A stretch of 64,000 bases of DNA from Bradyrhizobium sp. Ai1a-2 (GCF_000426245.1 NZ_AUEZ01000041.1:1-64000), one strand, 5' to 3'; positions 32,742 through 42,250 are shown, counted from the stretch's first letter. The notes: generated by a model from the letters alone, not told the origin. A program made the numbers and translations.

Positions 32742-33620
32742 TCACTCCACCAGCAGCACGTCGACGGCAACGTTCAGCTTCTGCTTGCGCGAGCCGACGA
32801 TGATGCCGTCGATCGGCGAGACGTCGGAGAAATCGCGGCCGACCGCGAGGATGATGTGATCGTTCTCGACCAGGAGATCGTTGGTCGGATCAAAACCGAT
32901 CCAGCCGAGCTCGACGCCACACCACACCGAAACCCAGGCATGTGTCGCGTCAGCTCCTTGCAAGCGCGGCTGTCCCGGCGGAGGGACGGTGCGCAGATAG
33001 CCGCTGACATAGGCTGCAGGGAGGCCGAGGCCGCGGAGGCCTGCGATCATCACATGGGCAAAATCCTGGCAGACGCCATGGCGTTTCTCGAACACTTCCG
33101 TTAGCGGCGTCGAGATCACGGTGGCCTTGGAATCGTACTTGAAGTCGCCGCGGATGCGGCGCATCAGGTCTGCGGCACCGGCGAGGATGCCGCCTCCTCG
33201 CGGAAAGCTTGCGGAGGCGTAGGCCGTGAGCGGACCGAGCACCGGCACCAGCGCGCTCGCGAAGACGTAGCCGATCGGCGAGGATGGTCCGAGGCTCGTC
33301 GCCTCGAACGCGATGTCGCGCACGCTCTCCCAGGCTAGGCTCGGCGCGGTGCGGCCGGGTGCATGGCGCGAGACCGCGACGCGCGAGCGCGAGTCGATGC
33401 GCAAGTTGCGATGCGCGCTCTCTATCAGGATGCTTTCGGTGTGCGTGCCGAAGAAGTCGCGCCGCGTCGTGCGCTCCGCGGGCCGCGGCCTGATCTCGAC
33501 GCTGTGGGAAATCAGCTCCTGCCCGTTGCCGTTTTGCGGTTCCAGCCGCAGCGAGCATCGCGCAAAACTGACCGGGCTTTCGTAGAAATAGGTGGTGACG
33601 TGCCTGATATCGTAGATCAC
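32742..33620 (-). CDS. transglutaminase-like cysteine protease of the ATP-grasp/alpha-E cluster
   Basis: The 292-residue protein has an N-terminal beta domain (IYDIRHVTTYFYESPVSFARCSLRLEPQ) followed by a transglutaminase core with the catalytic triad: Cys in KRHGVCQDFAHVMI, His in DATHAWVSVW and Asp in GFDPTND. It starts at the GTG overlapping the stop codon of the upstream gene (GTGA). In the predicted amidoligase systems described by Iyer and Aravind, this protein is thought to cut or transfer a peptide made by the ATP-grasp partner. Substrate is unknown. Confidence 0.9.
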   Translation of the reverse strand: MIYDIRHVTTYFYESPVSFARCSLRLEPQNGNGQELISHSVEIRPRPAERTTRRDFFGTHTESILIESAHRNLRIDSRSRVAVSRHAPGRTAPSLAWESVRDIAFEATSLGPSSPIGYVFASALVPVLGPLTAYASASFPRGGGILAGAADLMRRIRGDFKYDSKATVISTPLTEVFEKRHGVCQDFAHVMIAGLRGLGLPAAYVSGYLRTVPPPGQPRLQGADATHAWVSVWCGVELGWIGFDPTNDLLVENDHIILAVGRDFSDVSPIDGIIVGSRKQKLNVAVDVLLVE

Positions 33621-36139
33621 GCGAGGCCCGTCAGCTTCTCCGGCCGGCTCGCATTGGGTCCGTGCGGGAAGTAATGCAGCCCGATGGCGTCGGCGAGATT
33701 GAGCAGGTCCTGCTCCAGCGAGAACAGCGTTTTTACGTCGAGCGTCTCGGCTTCTGCGGTCGCCAGCATCGCCTGCAGCGCGACCGCGAGCCGCTGCGGA
33801 CGCTCGATCATCCCGTATTCCTTCAGGCTCGGCAGCGCCGCGATGTGTTCGTTGAGGCTTTCGACCTGGAACGCGACCGAGCGCGGGTTGTAGGTATCGA
33901 GCACCGCGAGATCGCGCACCGGCGCGAGAACCGGCGTCAGCAAATAGCGAGAGCGGTAGGTGATCTGGCAATCGACGAGCGTCAGCAGAATGTCGAGGTC
34001 TTCGTCACCAGCCTCGTCATAAGCAAACTGCCGCGCGAAGCGGGTGGTGTTGATGGCGCGCTCGGCGCGACGGCCCATATCGAGGAAGCGCCAGCCGGCG
34101 GCGCGGTTCATGTTCTCCTGCGCGAGGCCCGCGAAGCTCGCCAGTTCCTGCAGCGTCAATTCGGCCGCGCTGATGACGCCATCGTCGTCCTCGACCTCCT
34201 CGCCGAGCCGGTCCACCATCTCGGTGATGACCTGCCAGGCATCCGGCGACAGCCGCTCGCGCAGCGAGGTGGCGGTGCGCTGCGCCGAGCGAACCAGCGA
34301 CAATGCCGAGCCGAAACGCTGCTCGCTCTGCAACGCTTCGGCCACGACTCTGGCCGGGTTCGCCCGCGCCGTCTGCGAACTCGCGCCCCAGGCCACCAGC
34401 ATGCGCTGGATGCGCTCCACCGAATGCAGGTTGGACGCGCCGCCCACATTCGACCTTGCGGGATCGCGCATCGGCGAGCCGAGCGCGCGGATCAATCGCA
34501 GCGTCGCTTCGGCGCGTTCGAGATAGCGGCCGAGCCAGAACAGATTGTCGGCGGCACGGCTCGGCAATACGCCGGCGATGCGGCGGATGCGCACAGTATC
34601 GCCGGCAGGCAACAGGCTCGCGGTCGAGACCGCTTTTTCCGACACCACCCAGACATCCGCGGCGCGCGCGCCGTCGCCCATCGACACCGCGCGGGCATCC
34701 GCCTGTTCGGCGATCCGACAGAAGCCGCCGGGCAGGATCGTCCAGCCATGCGGCGTGGCCGCGGCGAAGACGCGCAGCACAAACGGGCGCGGCGTGAGCT
34801 GGCCGTTCTCCCACACCGGCGTGGTCGACAGCCGCACCAGTTCCTGGCCGACAAAGTCGATGCCGCGCTCGGCGATCGCGTTCTGCAGCCGTTCACGTTC
34901 GCTCGGCGACAACTCGCCCGCGAGCACAGGGCCATGGCCGCCAAAGCCCGGAACACCCCTGCCATAGGCGCTTTCAATTGCGAAATCATCGAGCCGCGAC
35001 AGCACCTGTTCGCGCGCGGCTTTCTGGCCGCACCACCAGGTCGCGATATGCGGCATCTCCAGTTCTTCGCCAAGCAAGCGCCGGCAAAGGCTTGGCAGGA
35101 AACCGAGCAGCGCCCGCGCTTCGAGCACACCCGAACCGGGCATGTTGGTGACCACTACACCGCCCTTGCGCAGCACCTCGATCAGGCCTGGCACGCCGAG
35201 ATGCGAGGAGGCGTTGAGCTCGAGCGGATCAAGCCGGTTGGAATCGACCCGGCGCAGCAGCACGTCGAGCCGCTTCAATCCGGCAACGGTGCGGATATGG
35301 ACACGGTCGCCGCTGACGGCGAGATCGTCGCCTTCGACCAGCAGGAAACCGAGATAGCGCGCCAGCGTCGCGTGCTCGAAATAGGTCTCGTTGAATGAGC
35401 CCGGCGTCAACAGACCGATCCGCGGCTCGTCGCGATCGGCGCTGGCGCGCAAGCCGTCGCGGAACGCCTCGAAGAACGGCGCGACGCGCTCGACATTCAT
35501 CGACTTGTAAAGGCCGGCAAAAGCGCGCGACAGCACCAGGCGATTTTCCAGCGCATAGCCGGCGCCCGACGGCGCCTGCGTACGGTCGCCGAGCACCCAC
35601 CAGCGACCGTCCGGGCCCCGGCCGACATCGGCTGCATAGAGGTGGAGGTAGCGGCCCCCCGGCGGCTTGATGCCGGCGACGGCGCGCAGATATTCGCTGC
35701 TGCCCGCAATCGCGGCGGCGGGGATCGCGCCATCAGCGACCAGACGTCCCTCGCCATAGATGTCGCGCAGGATCATTTCGTGCAGCTGCGCGCGCTGCGT
35801 GATGCCGGAGACCAACTGCCGCCAGTCGGCGTCATCGATAATCAGCGGCAGGTGGCTCAGCGGCCACAGCCGGTCGGAGGTGTCGCCAGGCGCGCGGTAG
35901 GTGACACCAGCGTCGCGCAAATGGCGATCGGCGGCGGCGAAGCGCCGCTCGATCTCGGCCGGCGAAAGCGCGGCGAAGGCATCGAAGAAGCGGGTCCAGA
36001 CCGGGCGCGGACTGCCGTCCGGGCCGATATATTCGTCGGGAATGCCGGGCAGCCGCGCATAGTCGCGCGACCACTGCGCCATGCGGCGCTGGGCCGGGCG
36101 GCCCCTGTTCTCCTGACTGTGATCCTGGCCAGTCGCCAT
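33617..36139 (-). CDS. circularly permuted ATP-grasp / alpha-E fusion protein
   Basis: The 840-residue protein fuses two modules. The first 500 or so residues are a circularly permuted ATP-grasp enzyme (LHEMILRDIYGEGRLV, GGRYLHLYAADVGRGPDGRW, LGDRTQAPSGAGYALENRLV, GLLTPGSFNETYFEHA, GVVVTNMPGSGVLEA). From about residue 535 follows an alpha-helical alpha-E domain beginning LFWLGRYLERAEATLRLIRAL. In many genomes these are separate genes. The enzyme is predicted to form amide bonds, making a peptide or tag. It overlaps the downstream transglutaminase by four bases and is separated from the upstream DUF2126 gene only by a repeat. Confidence 0.92.
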   Translation of the reverse strand: MATGQDHSQENRGRPAQRRMAQWSRDYARLPGIPDEYIGPDGSPRPVWTRFFDAFAALSPAEIERRFAAADRHLRDAGVTYRAPGDTSDRLWPLSHLPLIIDDADWRQLVSGITQRAQLHEMILRDIYGEGRLVADGAIPAAAIAGSSEYLRAVAGIKPPGGRYLHLYAADVGRGPDGRWWVLGDRTQAPSGAGYALENRLVLSRAFAGLYKSMNVERVAPFFEAFRDGLRASADRDEPRIGLLTPGSFNETYFEHATLARYLGFLLVEGDDLAVSGDRVHIRTVAGLKRLDVLLRRVDSNRLDPLELNASSHLGVPGLIEVLRKGGVVVTNMPGSGVLEARALLGFLPSLCRRLLGEELEMPHIATWWCGQKAAREQVLSRLDDFAIESAYGRGVPGFGGHGPVLAGELSPSERERLQNAIAERGIDFVGQELVRLSTTPVWENGQLTPRPFVLRVFAAATPHGWTILPGGFCRIAEQADARAVSMGDGARAADVWVVSEKAVSTASLLPAGDTVRIRRIAGVLPSRAADNLFWLGRYLERAEATLRLIRALGSPMRDPARSNVGGASNLHSVERIQRMLVAWGASSQTARANPARVVAEALQSEQRFGSALSLVRSAQRTATSLRERLSPDAWQVITEMVDRLGEEVEDDDGVISAAELTLQELASFAGLAQENMNRAAGWRFLDMGRRAERAINTTRFARQFAYDEAGDEDLDILLTLVDCQITYRSRYLLTPVLAPVRDLAVLDTYNPRSVAFQVESLNEHIAALPSLKEYGMIERPQRLAVALQAMLATAEAETLDVKTLFSLEQDLLNLADAIGLHYFPHGPNASRPEKLTGLA

Positions 36140-36156
36140 GTCGACTCCCTGACCCC

Positions 36157-36262
36157 AGAGCTTCGGTTCTGATTGAATCAGAACCGAAGCTCTAGATTCG
36201 ATTCCTGTCTTGACGCGTTTTCTTCACGCGAACCGCTGTCCACTTCGCTCGAAAACGCTCTA
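36157..36262. repeat. TAGAGC...GCTCTA bipartite palindromic repeat, copy 2
   Basis: This unit matches the element at 18519-18623 almost base for base: GGTTCTGATT-GAATCAGAACC, GAAGCTCTAGATTC, gcgttttcttcacgcgaacc and the end GAAAACGCTCTAG. It occupies nearly the whole gap inside the amidoligase operon, from just upstream of the ATP-grasp start to two bases before the DUF2126 stop. Confidence 0.9.
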
Positions 36263-36264
36263 GA

Positions 36265-39200
36265 TCAATGCAGGAGCGGCGTCCGCAAGTCGAGCGTCAA
36301 CGGGAATTCAATTGTGCGTTCCTCCGGCGGCGGCTCGATCCGGCCGGGAGTATGGCCGTGATCCTGGAAGCGGGCCAGCCGCCGCGCCTCGGCTTCGTAG
36401 GAATTGACCGGCTTGGTCTCGTAACTGCGACCGCCGGGATGGGCGACATGGTAGACGCAGCCGCCGAGCGAACGGCCGTTCCACGTGTCGATCAGGTCAA
36501 AGGTCAGCGGCGCATGAACGGGGACGGTCGGATGCAGGCCGGAAGCCGGCTGCCAGGCCTTGAAGCGGACGCCGGCGACCGCCTCGCCCGAGCGGCCGGT
36601 CGCCGTCATCGGCATCCGCCTGCCGTTGCAGGTGATGACGTGACGGCCCTCGACAAAGCCTGAGGCCTTGACCTGTAACCGCTCGACCGAGGAATCGACA
36701 TAGCGGACGGTGCCGCCGGCAGAACCTTCCTCGCCCAGAACATGCCACGGCTCGAGCGCCTGCCGGAGTTCCAGCGCGACGCCGCCATGATGGACATGGC
36801 CGAACATGGGGAAGCGGAATTCGAGCTGCGCCGTGTACCATTCCTGCGAGAAATCGTAGCCGGACAGCCTAAGGTCGGCGAGCACGTCCAGAAAATCTTC
36901 CCAGAGGAAATGCGGCAGCATGAAGCGGTCATGCAGCGTCGTACCCCAGCGCACGAATTTGCCCTGTTGCGGCTCGCGCCAGAGTTTCGCGATCAGCGCG
37001 CGGATCAAAAGCTGCTGCGCGAGCGACATCCTGGGATCGGGCGGCATTTCGAGCGCGCGGAATTCGACCAGGCCGAGCCGGCCAGTCGGCCCATCAGGCG
37101 AATAGAGCTTGTCGATACAGATTTCGGCACGGTGAGTATTGCCGGTGATGTCGACAAGGATATGACGGAAAAGCCGGTCCGCCAGCCATAGCGGCGCTTC
37201 GACGCCTGCCGGCGGCACATGGGCAAGCGCGATCTCGAGTTCATAGAGCCCGTCGTGGCGCGCTTCATCGATGCGCGGCGCCTGGCTGGTCGGGCCGATG
37301 AACATGCCGGAGAACAGATAGGACAGCGACGGATGCCGCTGCCAATACAGCACGAGGCTCTTCAACAGATCGGGCCGGCGCAGGAACGGCGAATCCTGCG
37401 GGTTGCTGCCGCCGACCACAATGTGGTTGCCGCCGCCAGTGCCGGTGTGGCGGCCATCGATCAGGAAACGGTTGGCGCCGAGCCGCACTTTCGCGGCGTC
37501 CTCATAGAGGCCGAAGGTGATATCGACCGCATCGCGCCAGCTTTGTGCCGGCTGGATGTTGATCTCGATCACGCCGGGATCGGGGGTGACCTTGATAACC
37601 TCGATGCGGGGATCGAACGGCGGCCCATAGCCCTCGACATGGACGGGCAGCTGCAGTTCTTCGGCGGTCGCCTCGATCGCCGCGATCAGTTCGAGATAGT
37701 CGTCGGCCTTCTCGACCGGCGGCATGAAGGCGCACAGGGTGCCGTCGCGGATTTCGATCGACATCGCCGTGCGCACCGGAGGCGGCTCCGGGAGGTCCTC
37801 CAGCAGACGCTTCAATTCCTCATCGAAGTCTGGCAGACGGTCGCGCGGCGCCATCGGATCGATCTCGATGATGTAGGGATAATCTTCCGGCAGGACGTGC
37901 TCGAGCGAGGCGATCGGCAGCCGCAGGCCGAGCGGGGAATCGCCCGGCGACAGGAACAGATGGCTGCGTCGGATCTTCCAGTGCTCGCTGCGCCAACGGG
38001 CGCGCACGCCGGCAAGCGGACTGAAGCGCTGGATCGGCAGCACGTATCCTTTTGGCGTCGTCAGTCCCTGATCGAACACCCGCGCCAAGCGCGAGCGCTC
38101 CTCCGGATCGGACAGCTTCGAATTTTCGGGGCTGACATTGGCGGGAAGCGCGGCTTCGCGCTCCATCCAATAGACGGTATCCTCGAACGCCGGCATGACG
38201 TAGTCGGCCGCCAGCGCGAGCTTCTGTGCCATGGTCACGGCGAAGCGTTCGGCGTCCTTGATCTGCGCTTTATGCGGGCTTTCGATCTTCGCGATCAGAT
38301 CGGCATTCTTCCAGATCGGCACGCCGTCCTTGCGCCAGTAGAGGCCGAAGGCCCAGCGCGGCAGGCTTTCGCCCGGATACCATTTGCCCTGGCCGTAATG
38401 CAGCAAGCCGCCCGGCGCGAAACGATCACGCAGGCGGCGGATCAGATCATCAGCGAGCGCACGCTTGGTCGGACCGACGGCGGCGATGTTCCATTCCGGC
38501 GCTTCGAGATCATCCACCGAGACGAAGGTCGGCTCGCCGCCCATGGTGAGCCGCACGTCCTCCTTGTTCAGATCGGCATCGACCTGCTCGCCGAGCGCGT
38601 CGAGCCGCGCCCAGGATTGATCCGAGAACGGACGCGTGATCCGCGGCGCCTCGCGGATGCGCTTGACGCTCATCTCGAATGCGAAATCGACATTGGCGAA
38701 GCCGGCAGTGCCGGAGATCGGCGCAGCCGAGCGGTAGTGCGGCGTAGCCGCAACGGGGATGTGCCCCTCGCCCGTCAGCATGCCGGAGGTGACGTCGAAG
38801 CCGATCCACCCCGCACCCGGCAGGTAGACTTCGGCCCAGGCATGCAGGTCGGTGAAGTCGTTCTCGACTTCGCGCGGGCCCTCGACCGGATCGATATCGG
38901 GACGAAGCTGGATCAGATAGCCGGAGACGAAGCGCGCGGCGAAACCGAGATGGCGCAGAATCTGGATCAACAGCCATGCCGAGTCACGGCAGGAGCCCGC
39001 GCCGGCCGCCAGCGTCTGCTCCGGCGCCTGCACGCCAGGCTCCATGCGGATGACGTAGCGGATTTTCTTCTGCAGCTTGGCGTTGAGGTCGACCAGGAAA
39101 TTGACGGTGCTGTCGGCCTCGCGCGGAATCTCCTTCAGGTAGGCTGCGAGCAGCGGCCCCGGCTCGATCGTTGCGAGATACGACGCGAGCTCGTTCTTGA

Positions 39201-39528
39201 GATCGCTCGTGTATTGGAACGGATAGGAGCTGGCGTAGGACTCGACGAAGAAATCGAACGGATTGATCACCGTCATCTGCGCGGTGAAATCGACTTCGAT
39301 CTTGAGCTCGGTCGCCTTCTCCGGAAACACCAGCCGCGCCAGCCAATTGCCCTGCGGGTCCTGCTGCCAGTTCACGAAGTGATCAGGCGGCGTGACCTTG
39401 AGCGAATAGCTCAGGATCGGCGTGCGCGTATGCGGCGCCGGACGCAGGCGAACGGTCTGCGGCCCGAGGTCGATCGGTCGGTCGTACTTGTAATGCGTGA
39501 CGTGATGCAGTGCGACGAAGATCGACAC
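36265..39528 (-). CDS. transglutaminase / DUF2126 protein of the amidoligase cluster
   Basis: The 1087-residue protein begins with a transglutaminase half: an N-terminal beta domain (VALHHVTHYKYDRPIDLGPQ), then the catalytic Cys in GAGSCRDSAWLLIQ, His in DLHAWAEVYLP and Asp in WIGFDVTSG. From about residue 330 the large DUF2126 domain follows (VRLTMGGEPTFVSVDDLEAPE, RHTGTGGGNHIVVGGSNPQDS, RLGLVEFRALEMPPDPRMSL). The HTGTGGGNH region looks like a nucleotide- or metal-binding loop related to glutamine-synthetase-like ligases; that is inference. The start is GTG at 39528, with GGAG upstream. It is the first gene of the three-gene cluster. Confidence 0.9.
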   Translation of the reverse strand: MSIFVALHHVTHYKYDRPIDLGPQTVRLRPAPHTRTPILSYSLKVTPPDHFVNWQQDPQGNWLARLVFPEKATELKIEVDFTAQMTVINPFDFFVESYASSYPFQYTSDLKNELASYLATIEPGPLLAAYLKEIPREADSTVNFLVDLNAKLQKKIRYVIRMEPGVQAPEQTLAAGAGSCRDSAWLLIQILRHLGFAARFVSGYLIQLRPDIDPVEGPREVENDFTDLHAWAEVYLPGAGWIGFDVTSGMLTGEGHIPVAATPHYRSAAPISGTAGFANVDFAFEMSVKRIREAPRITRPFSDQSWARLDALGEQVDADLNKEDVRLTMGGEPTFVSVDDLEAPEWNIAAVGPTKRALADDLIRRLRDRFAPGGLLHYGQGKWYPGESLPRWAFGLYWRKDGVPIWKNADLIAKIESPHKAQIKDAERFAVTMAQKLALAADYVMPAFEDTVYWMEREAALPANVSPENSKLSDPEERSRLARVFDQGLTTPKGYVLPIQRFSPLAGVRARWRSEHWKIRRSHLFLSPGDSPLGLRLPIASLEHVLPEDYPYIIEIDPMAPRDRLPDFDEELKRLLEDLPEPPPVRTAMSIEIRDGTLCAFMPPVEKADDYLELIAAIEATAEELQLPVHVEGYGPPFDPRIEVIKVTPDPGVIEINIQPAQSWRDAVDITFGLYEDAAKVRLGANRFLIDGRHTGTGGGNHIVVGGSNPQDSPFLRRPDLLKSLVLYWQRHPSLSYLFSGMFIGPTSQAPRIDEARHDGLYELEIALAHVPPAGVEAPLWLADRLFRHILVDITGNTHRAEICIDKLYSPDGPTGRLGLVEFRALEMPPDPRMSLAQQLLIRALIAKLWREPQQGKFVRWGTTLHDRFMLPHFLWEDFLDVLADLRLSGYDFSQEWYTAQLEFRFPMFGHVHHGGVALELRQALEPWHVLGEEGSAGGTVRYVDSSVERLQVKASGFVEGRHVITCNGRRMPMTATGRSGEAVAGVRFKAWQPASGLHPTVPVHAPLTFDLIDTWNGRSLGGCVYHVAHPGGRSYETKPVNSYEAEARRLARFQDHGHTPGRIEPPPEERTIEFPLTLDLRTPLLH

Positions 39529-39618
39529 GGATGGCGGACTCCAGCAGCTTTTTTAAGCAGAACACTGGTTCCGGCCGACAGCAGCCACTAACAACGGGCA
39601 CGGGTGCCTATGGGGCGG

Positions 39619-39676
39619 GCGAGTGGCGAGTGGCGAATAGAAGCGGAACGGCCCTATTCGCTACTCGCCACTCGCC
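39619..39676. repeat. GCGAATAG/CTATTCGC palindromic repeat, copy 1
   Basis: GCGAGTGGCGAGTGGCGAATAG is mirrored by CTATTCGCTACTCGCCACTCGC after a short spacer; positions 39619-39640 and 39654-39675. The same unit type occurs at 41241-41329 and 61516-61583. It lies just after the stop codon of the UxaA-type gene. Confidence 0.85.
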
Positions 39677-39679
39677 ATC

Positions 39680-41203
39680 TCACATCGTGGCTCCCAGCAC
39701 CCACGGCGCGAACTCGGCGCCGCCGAAGTCGAAGCTCTCGCTCTTGGTCGGCTGTCCCGATGCCGTCTTCAGCATGAGGTCAAAAATGCGCTGGCCGCAT
39801 TCCTGTACGGTCTCCTCGCCATCGAGGATGGTGCCGCAATTGACATCCATGTCGTCTTCCATGCGCTTGTACATGGGCGTGTTGGTGGCGAGCTTGATCG
39901 AGGGCGCGGGCTTGCAGCCGAACACGCTGCCGCGGCCCGTGGTGAAGCAGACCAGATTGGCGCCGCCCGCCACCTGCCCGGTCGCCGCGACCGGGTCGTA
40001 GCCGGGCGTGTCCATGAACACGAAGCCGCGCTTGGTCACCGCCTCGGCGTAGTGCAGCACGTCAACCAGATTGGTGCTGCCCGCCTTCGCCATCGCGCCC
40101 AGCGATTTTTCGAGGATCGTGGTGAGACCGCCGGCCTTGTTGCCGGGGCTCGGATTGGCGTTCATCTCGGCGCCTTCGCGCTGGGTGTATTCTTCCCACC
40201 AGCGCATCAGGCCGACCAGCTTCTCGCCGACCTCGCGGCTGACGGCACGCCGCGTCAAAAGATGCTCAGCGCCGTAGGTCTCAGGCGTTTCGGACAGGAT
40301 CACGGTGCCGCCGTGCCGCACCAGGAGATCGCTGGCCGCGCCGAGCGCGGGATTGGCGGAGACGCCGGAATAGCCGTCGGAGCCGCCGCACTGCAGCGCC
40401 ACCGTGAGTTCGCTCGCGGCAACCTTCTCGCGTTTGACCTTGTTGGCGTCGGCGAGCGCTTCGCGCACGAAGGCGACGCCGGCTTCCACGGTTTTGCGGG
40501 TGCCGCCGACTTCCTGGATGTCCATCGCGCGCAGCCGCCCGGCAAGTTTCTGCTCCTGCATCAGGCCGCCGATCTGGTTCACTTCGCAGCCGAGACCGAG
40601 CACGATCACAGCGGAGAAATTCGCATGCCGCGCGTAGCCGCCGAGCGTACGGCGAAGCAGCGCCAGCGGCTCGTCCTGGGTCATGCCGCAGCCGGTCTTG
40701 TGGGTCAGTGCAACGACGCCGTCGACATTCGGAAAATCGGCCAGCGGGTTGTCGCCGGTGAACGGATTCTTCTTGAAGACGTCAGCGACGAGGCCAGCTA
40801 CATGAGCGCTGCAATTCACCGAGGTGAGGATGCCGATATAGTTGCGCGTCGCTATGCGACCGTCGGGACGTCGGATGCCGTCGAAAGTAGCCGGCAGATC
40901 GAAATTCGGCACCGGCTTCACGTCGACGCCATAGGCATAGTCCTTGGCGAAATCGCCCATGCCGCAGTTCTGGGTGTGGACGTGCTGGCCCGGCGCGATC
41001 GGTGCCGTGGCAAAGCCAATGATCTGGCCATAGCGCTTGATCGGCTCGCCCTCCGCGATCAGCTTGATCGCGACCTTGTGGCCGGCCGGGATGCGGTCGA
41101 CGGTGGTGACGCCGCTTGCGACCTCAAGCCCCGGAGGCAGGCTCGCGCGCGCGATCAGCACGCTGTCATCGGGATGCAGGCGGATCACGGGTGCCGGGGC
41201 CAT
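39680..41203 (-). CDS. UxaA/GarD-family sugar-acid dehydratase
   Basis: The 507-residue protein joins an N-terminal SAF domain (VIRLHPDDSVLIARASLPPG to HVHTQNCGMGDFAKDYAYG) to the altronate/galactarate dehydratase core (RPDGRIATRNYIGILTSVNCSAHVA, THKTGCGMTQ, LGLGCEVNQI, LQCGGSDGYSGVSANPALGA, NPSPGNKAGGLTTI). These enzymes use Fe2+ to dehydrate aldaric or aldonic acids to 2-keto-3-deoxy acids. The exact substrate is not clear. The aldolase gene upstream on the same strand would be a logical next step. AGGAGA precedes the ATG at 41203. Confidence 0.88.
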   Translation of the reverse strand: MAPAPVIRLHPDDSVLIARASLPPGLEVASGVTTVDRIPAGHKVAIKLIAEGEPIKRYGQIIGFATAPIAPGQHVHTQNCGMGDFAKDYAYGVDVKPVPNFDLPATFDGIRRPDGRIATRNYIGILTSVNCSAHVAGLVADVFKKNPFTGDNPLADFPNVDGVVALTHKTGCGMTQDEPLALLRRTLGGYARHANFSAVIVLGLGCEVNQIGGLMQEQKLAGRLRAMDIQEVGGTRKTVEAGVAFVREALADANKVKREKVAASELTVALQCGGSDGYSGVSANPALGAASDLLVRHGGTVILSETPETYGAEHLLTRRAVSREVGEKLVGLMRWWEEYTQREGAEMNANPSPGNKAGGLTTILEKSLGAMAKAGSTNLVDVLHYAEAVTKRGFVFMDTPGYDPVAATGQVAGGANLVCFTTGRGSVFGCKPAPSIKLATNTPMYKRMEDDMDVNCGTILDGEETVQECGQRIFDLMLKTASGQPTKSESFDFGGAEFAPWVLGATM

Positions 41204-41240
41204 GGGGGGTCTCTCCTTGGGAGAGGCGAGTAGCTGGAGG

Positions 41241-41329
41241 GGGCGAATAGCGAATGGCGAGTAGCGAATAGGGTCGCTGTTCCCGCCTTGCTATTCCCTA
41301 CTCGCTACTCGCCATTTCGCTATTCGCTC
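41241..41329. repeat. GCGAATAG/CTATTCGC palindromic repeat, copy 2
   Basis: Several overlapping GCGAATAGCGAATGGCGAGT and inverted ACTCGCTACTCGCCATTTCG units flank a short centre. The element lies between the dehydratase and aldolase genes and reaches to the aldolase stop codon. Confidence 0.85.
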
Positions 41330-41331
41330 TC

Positions 41332-42111
41332 TTACGCTTTTCCGCCAGCTTCCTTGCGGGTCTGGTTCACCTGCATCTTGGCATAGGTCATCATCAATCC
41401 GCTCTCGTTCGAGAGCGTGACGAGCTTGAAGCCCATGTTGATCGCACGCGCCGCGCCTTCGGCGCCGCTGCAGTGGATGCCGGGATTGAGGCCGTGCTTG
41501 CCGCATTCCTTGATGATCTTCTCGTAGATCTTGAGGATTTCCGGCTCGTCGCGATCGAGCTTCGGCACCAGGCCGTAGGAGAAACCGAGATCGGACGGAC
41601 CGATATAGACGCCGTCGATGCCTTCGACGTCGAGGATCGCTTCCATGTTCTCGACCGCGGTCCGCGTTTCCATCATCGGCAGCAGCACGATCTCGTCGTT
41701 GGCGGTCTGCTGGTAGGTGCCGGCCGAGCCATACATGCCGGAGCGGATCGGACCGTTGGAGCGCGTGCCCTTCGGCGGATACTTGGCATAGGAGACGAGG
41801 TTCTTGGCTTCCTGCGGCGTGTTGACCATCGGGCAGATCACGCCATAGGCGCCGCCGTCGAGCACCTTGCCGATGATCCCAGGCTCGTTCCAGGGCACGC
41901 GCACCATCGGCGTCACCGGATGGGCGTTCATCGCCTGGAAGCATTGCACCATCGACAGATAATCCTGCACGCCGTGCTGCAGGTCGACGGTGACGCTGTC
42001 GAAACCGCATTGCGCGATCACTTCGGCCGAAAAGCCCGACGGGATCGCCAGCCACGCGTTGACCACCGCTTTGCCCGACGCCCAGATTTGCTTGACTTTA
42101 TTATTCGCCAC
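41332..42111 (-). CDS. HpcH/HpaI-family aldolase
   Basis: The 259-residue class II aldolase cleaves 4-hydroxy-2-oxo acids to pyruvate (or a relative) and an aldehyde. Key segments are the N-terminal AWLAIPSGFSAEVIAQCGFD, DSVTVDLQHGVQDY with the catalytic His, RVPWNEPG, CPMVNTPQEA, LLPMMETRTAVEN with the metal-binding Glu, and DGVYIGPSDLGFS with the metal-binding Asp. The start is GTG at 42111, with AAGGAAAG upstream. Context suggests it acts after the UxaA-type dehydratase, although an HpaI role in homoprotocatechuate breakdown is possible because the hpa genes lie 6 kb away. Confidence 0.9.
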   Translation of the reverse strand: MANNKVKQIWASGKAVVNAWLAIPSGFSAEVIAQCGFDSVTVDLQHGVQDYLSMVQCFQAMNAHPVTPMVRVPWNEPGIIGKVLDGGAYGVICPMVNTPQEAKNLVSYAKYPPKGTRSNGPIRSGMYGSAGTYQQTANDEIVLLPMMETRTAVENMEAILDVEGIDGVYIGPSDLGFSYGLVPKLDRDEPEILKIYEKIIKECGKHGLNPGIHCSGAEGAARAINMGFKLVTLSNESGLMMTYAKMQVNQTRKEAGGKA

Positions 42112-42142
42112 TTTGCTTTCCTTCCCTTGTTGTCGGACCTCC

Positions 42143-42244
42143 CGTCATTGCGAGCGGAGCGAAGCAATCCATCTCACCATAAGCTGAAACATGGATTGCT
42201 TCGTCGCTATCGCTCCTCGCAATGACGGCAATTCGCAATGACGG
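42143..42244. repeat. GTCATTGCGAG/CTCGCAATGAC palindromic repeat, copy 1
   Basis: cgtcattgcgagcggagcga is mirrored by cgctcctcgcaatgacggca; the inner arms gaagcaatccat and atggattgcttc also pair. A second short cgcaatgacgg follows at 42234. A related copy is at 55331-55409. It lies between two genes read in the same direction. Confidence 0.88.
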
Positions 42245-42250
42245 TGCCCG

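Noticed and set aside
37219..39591. 790-codon plus-strand open frame opposite the DUF2126 gene
   Set aside because: A shadow of the strongly supported minus-strand gene; composition is low-complexity and without motifs.
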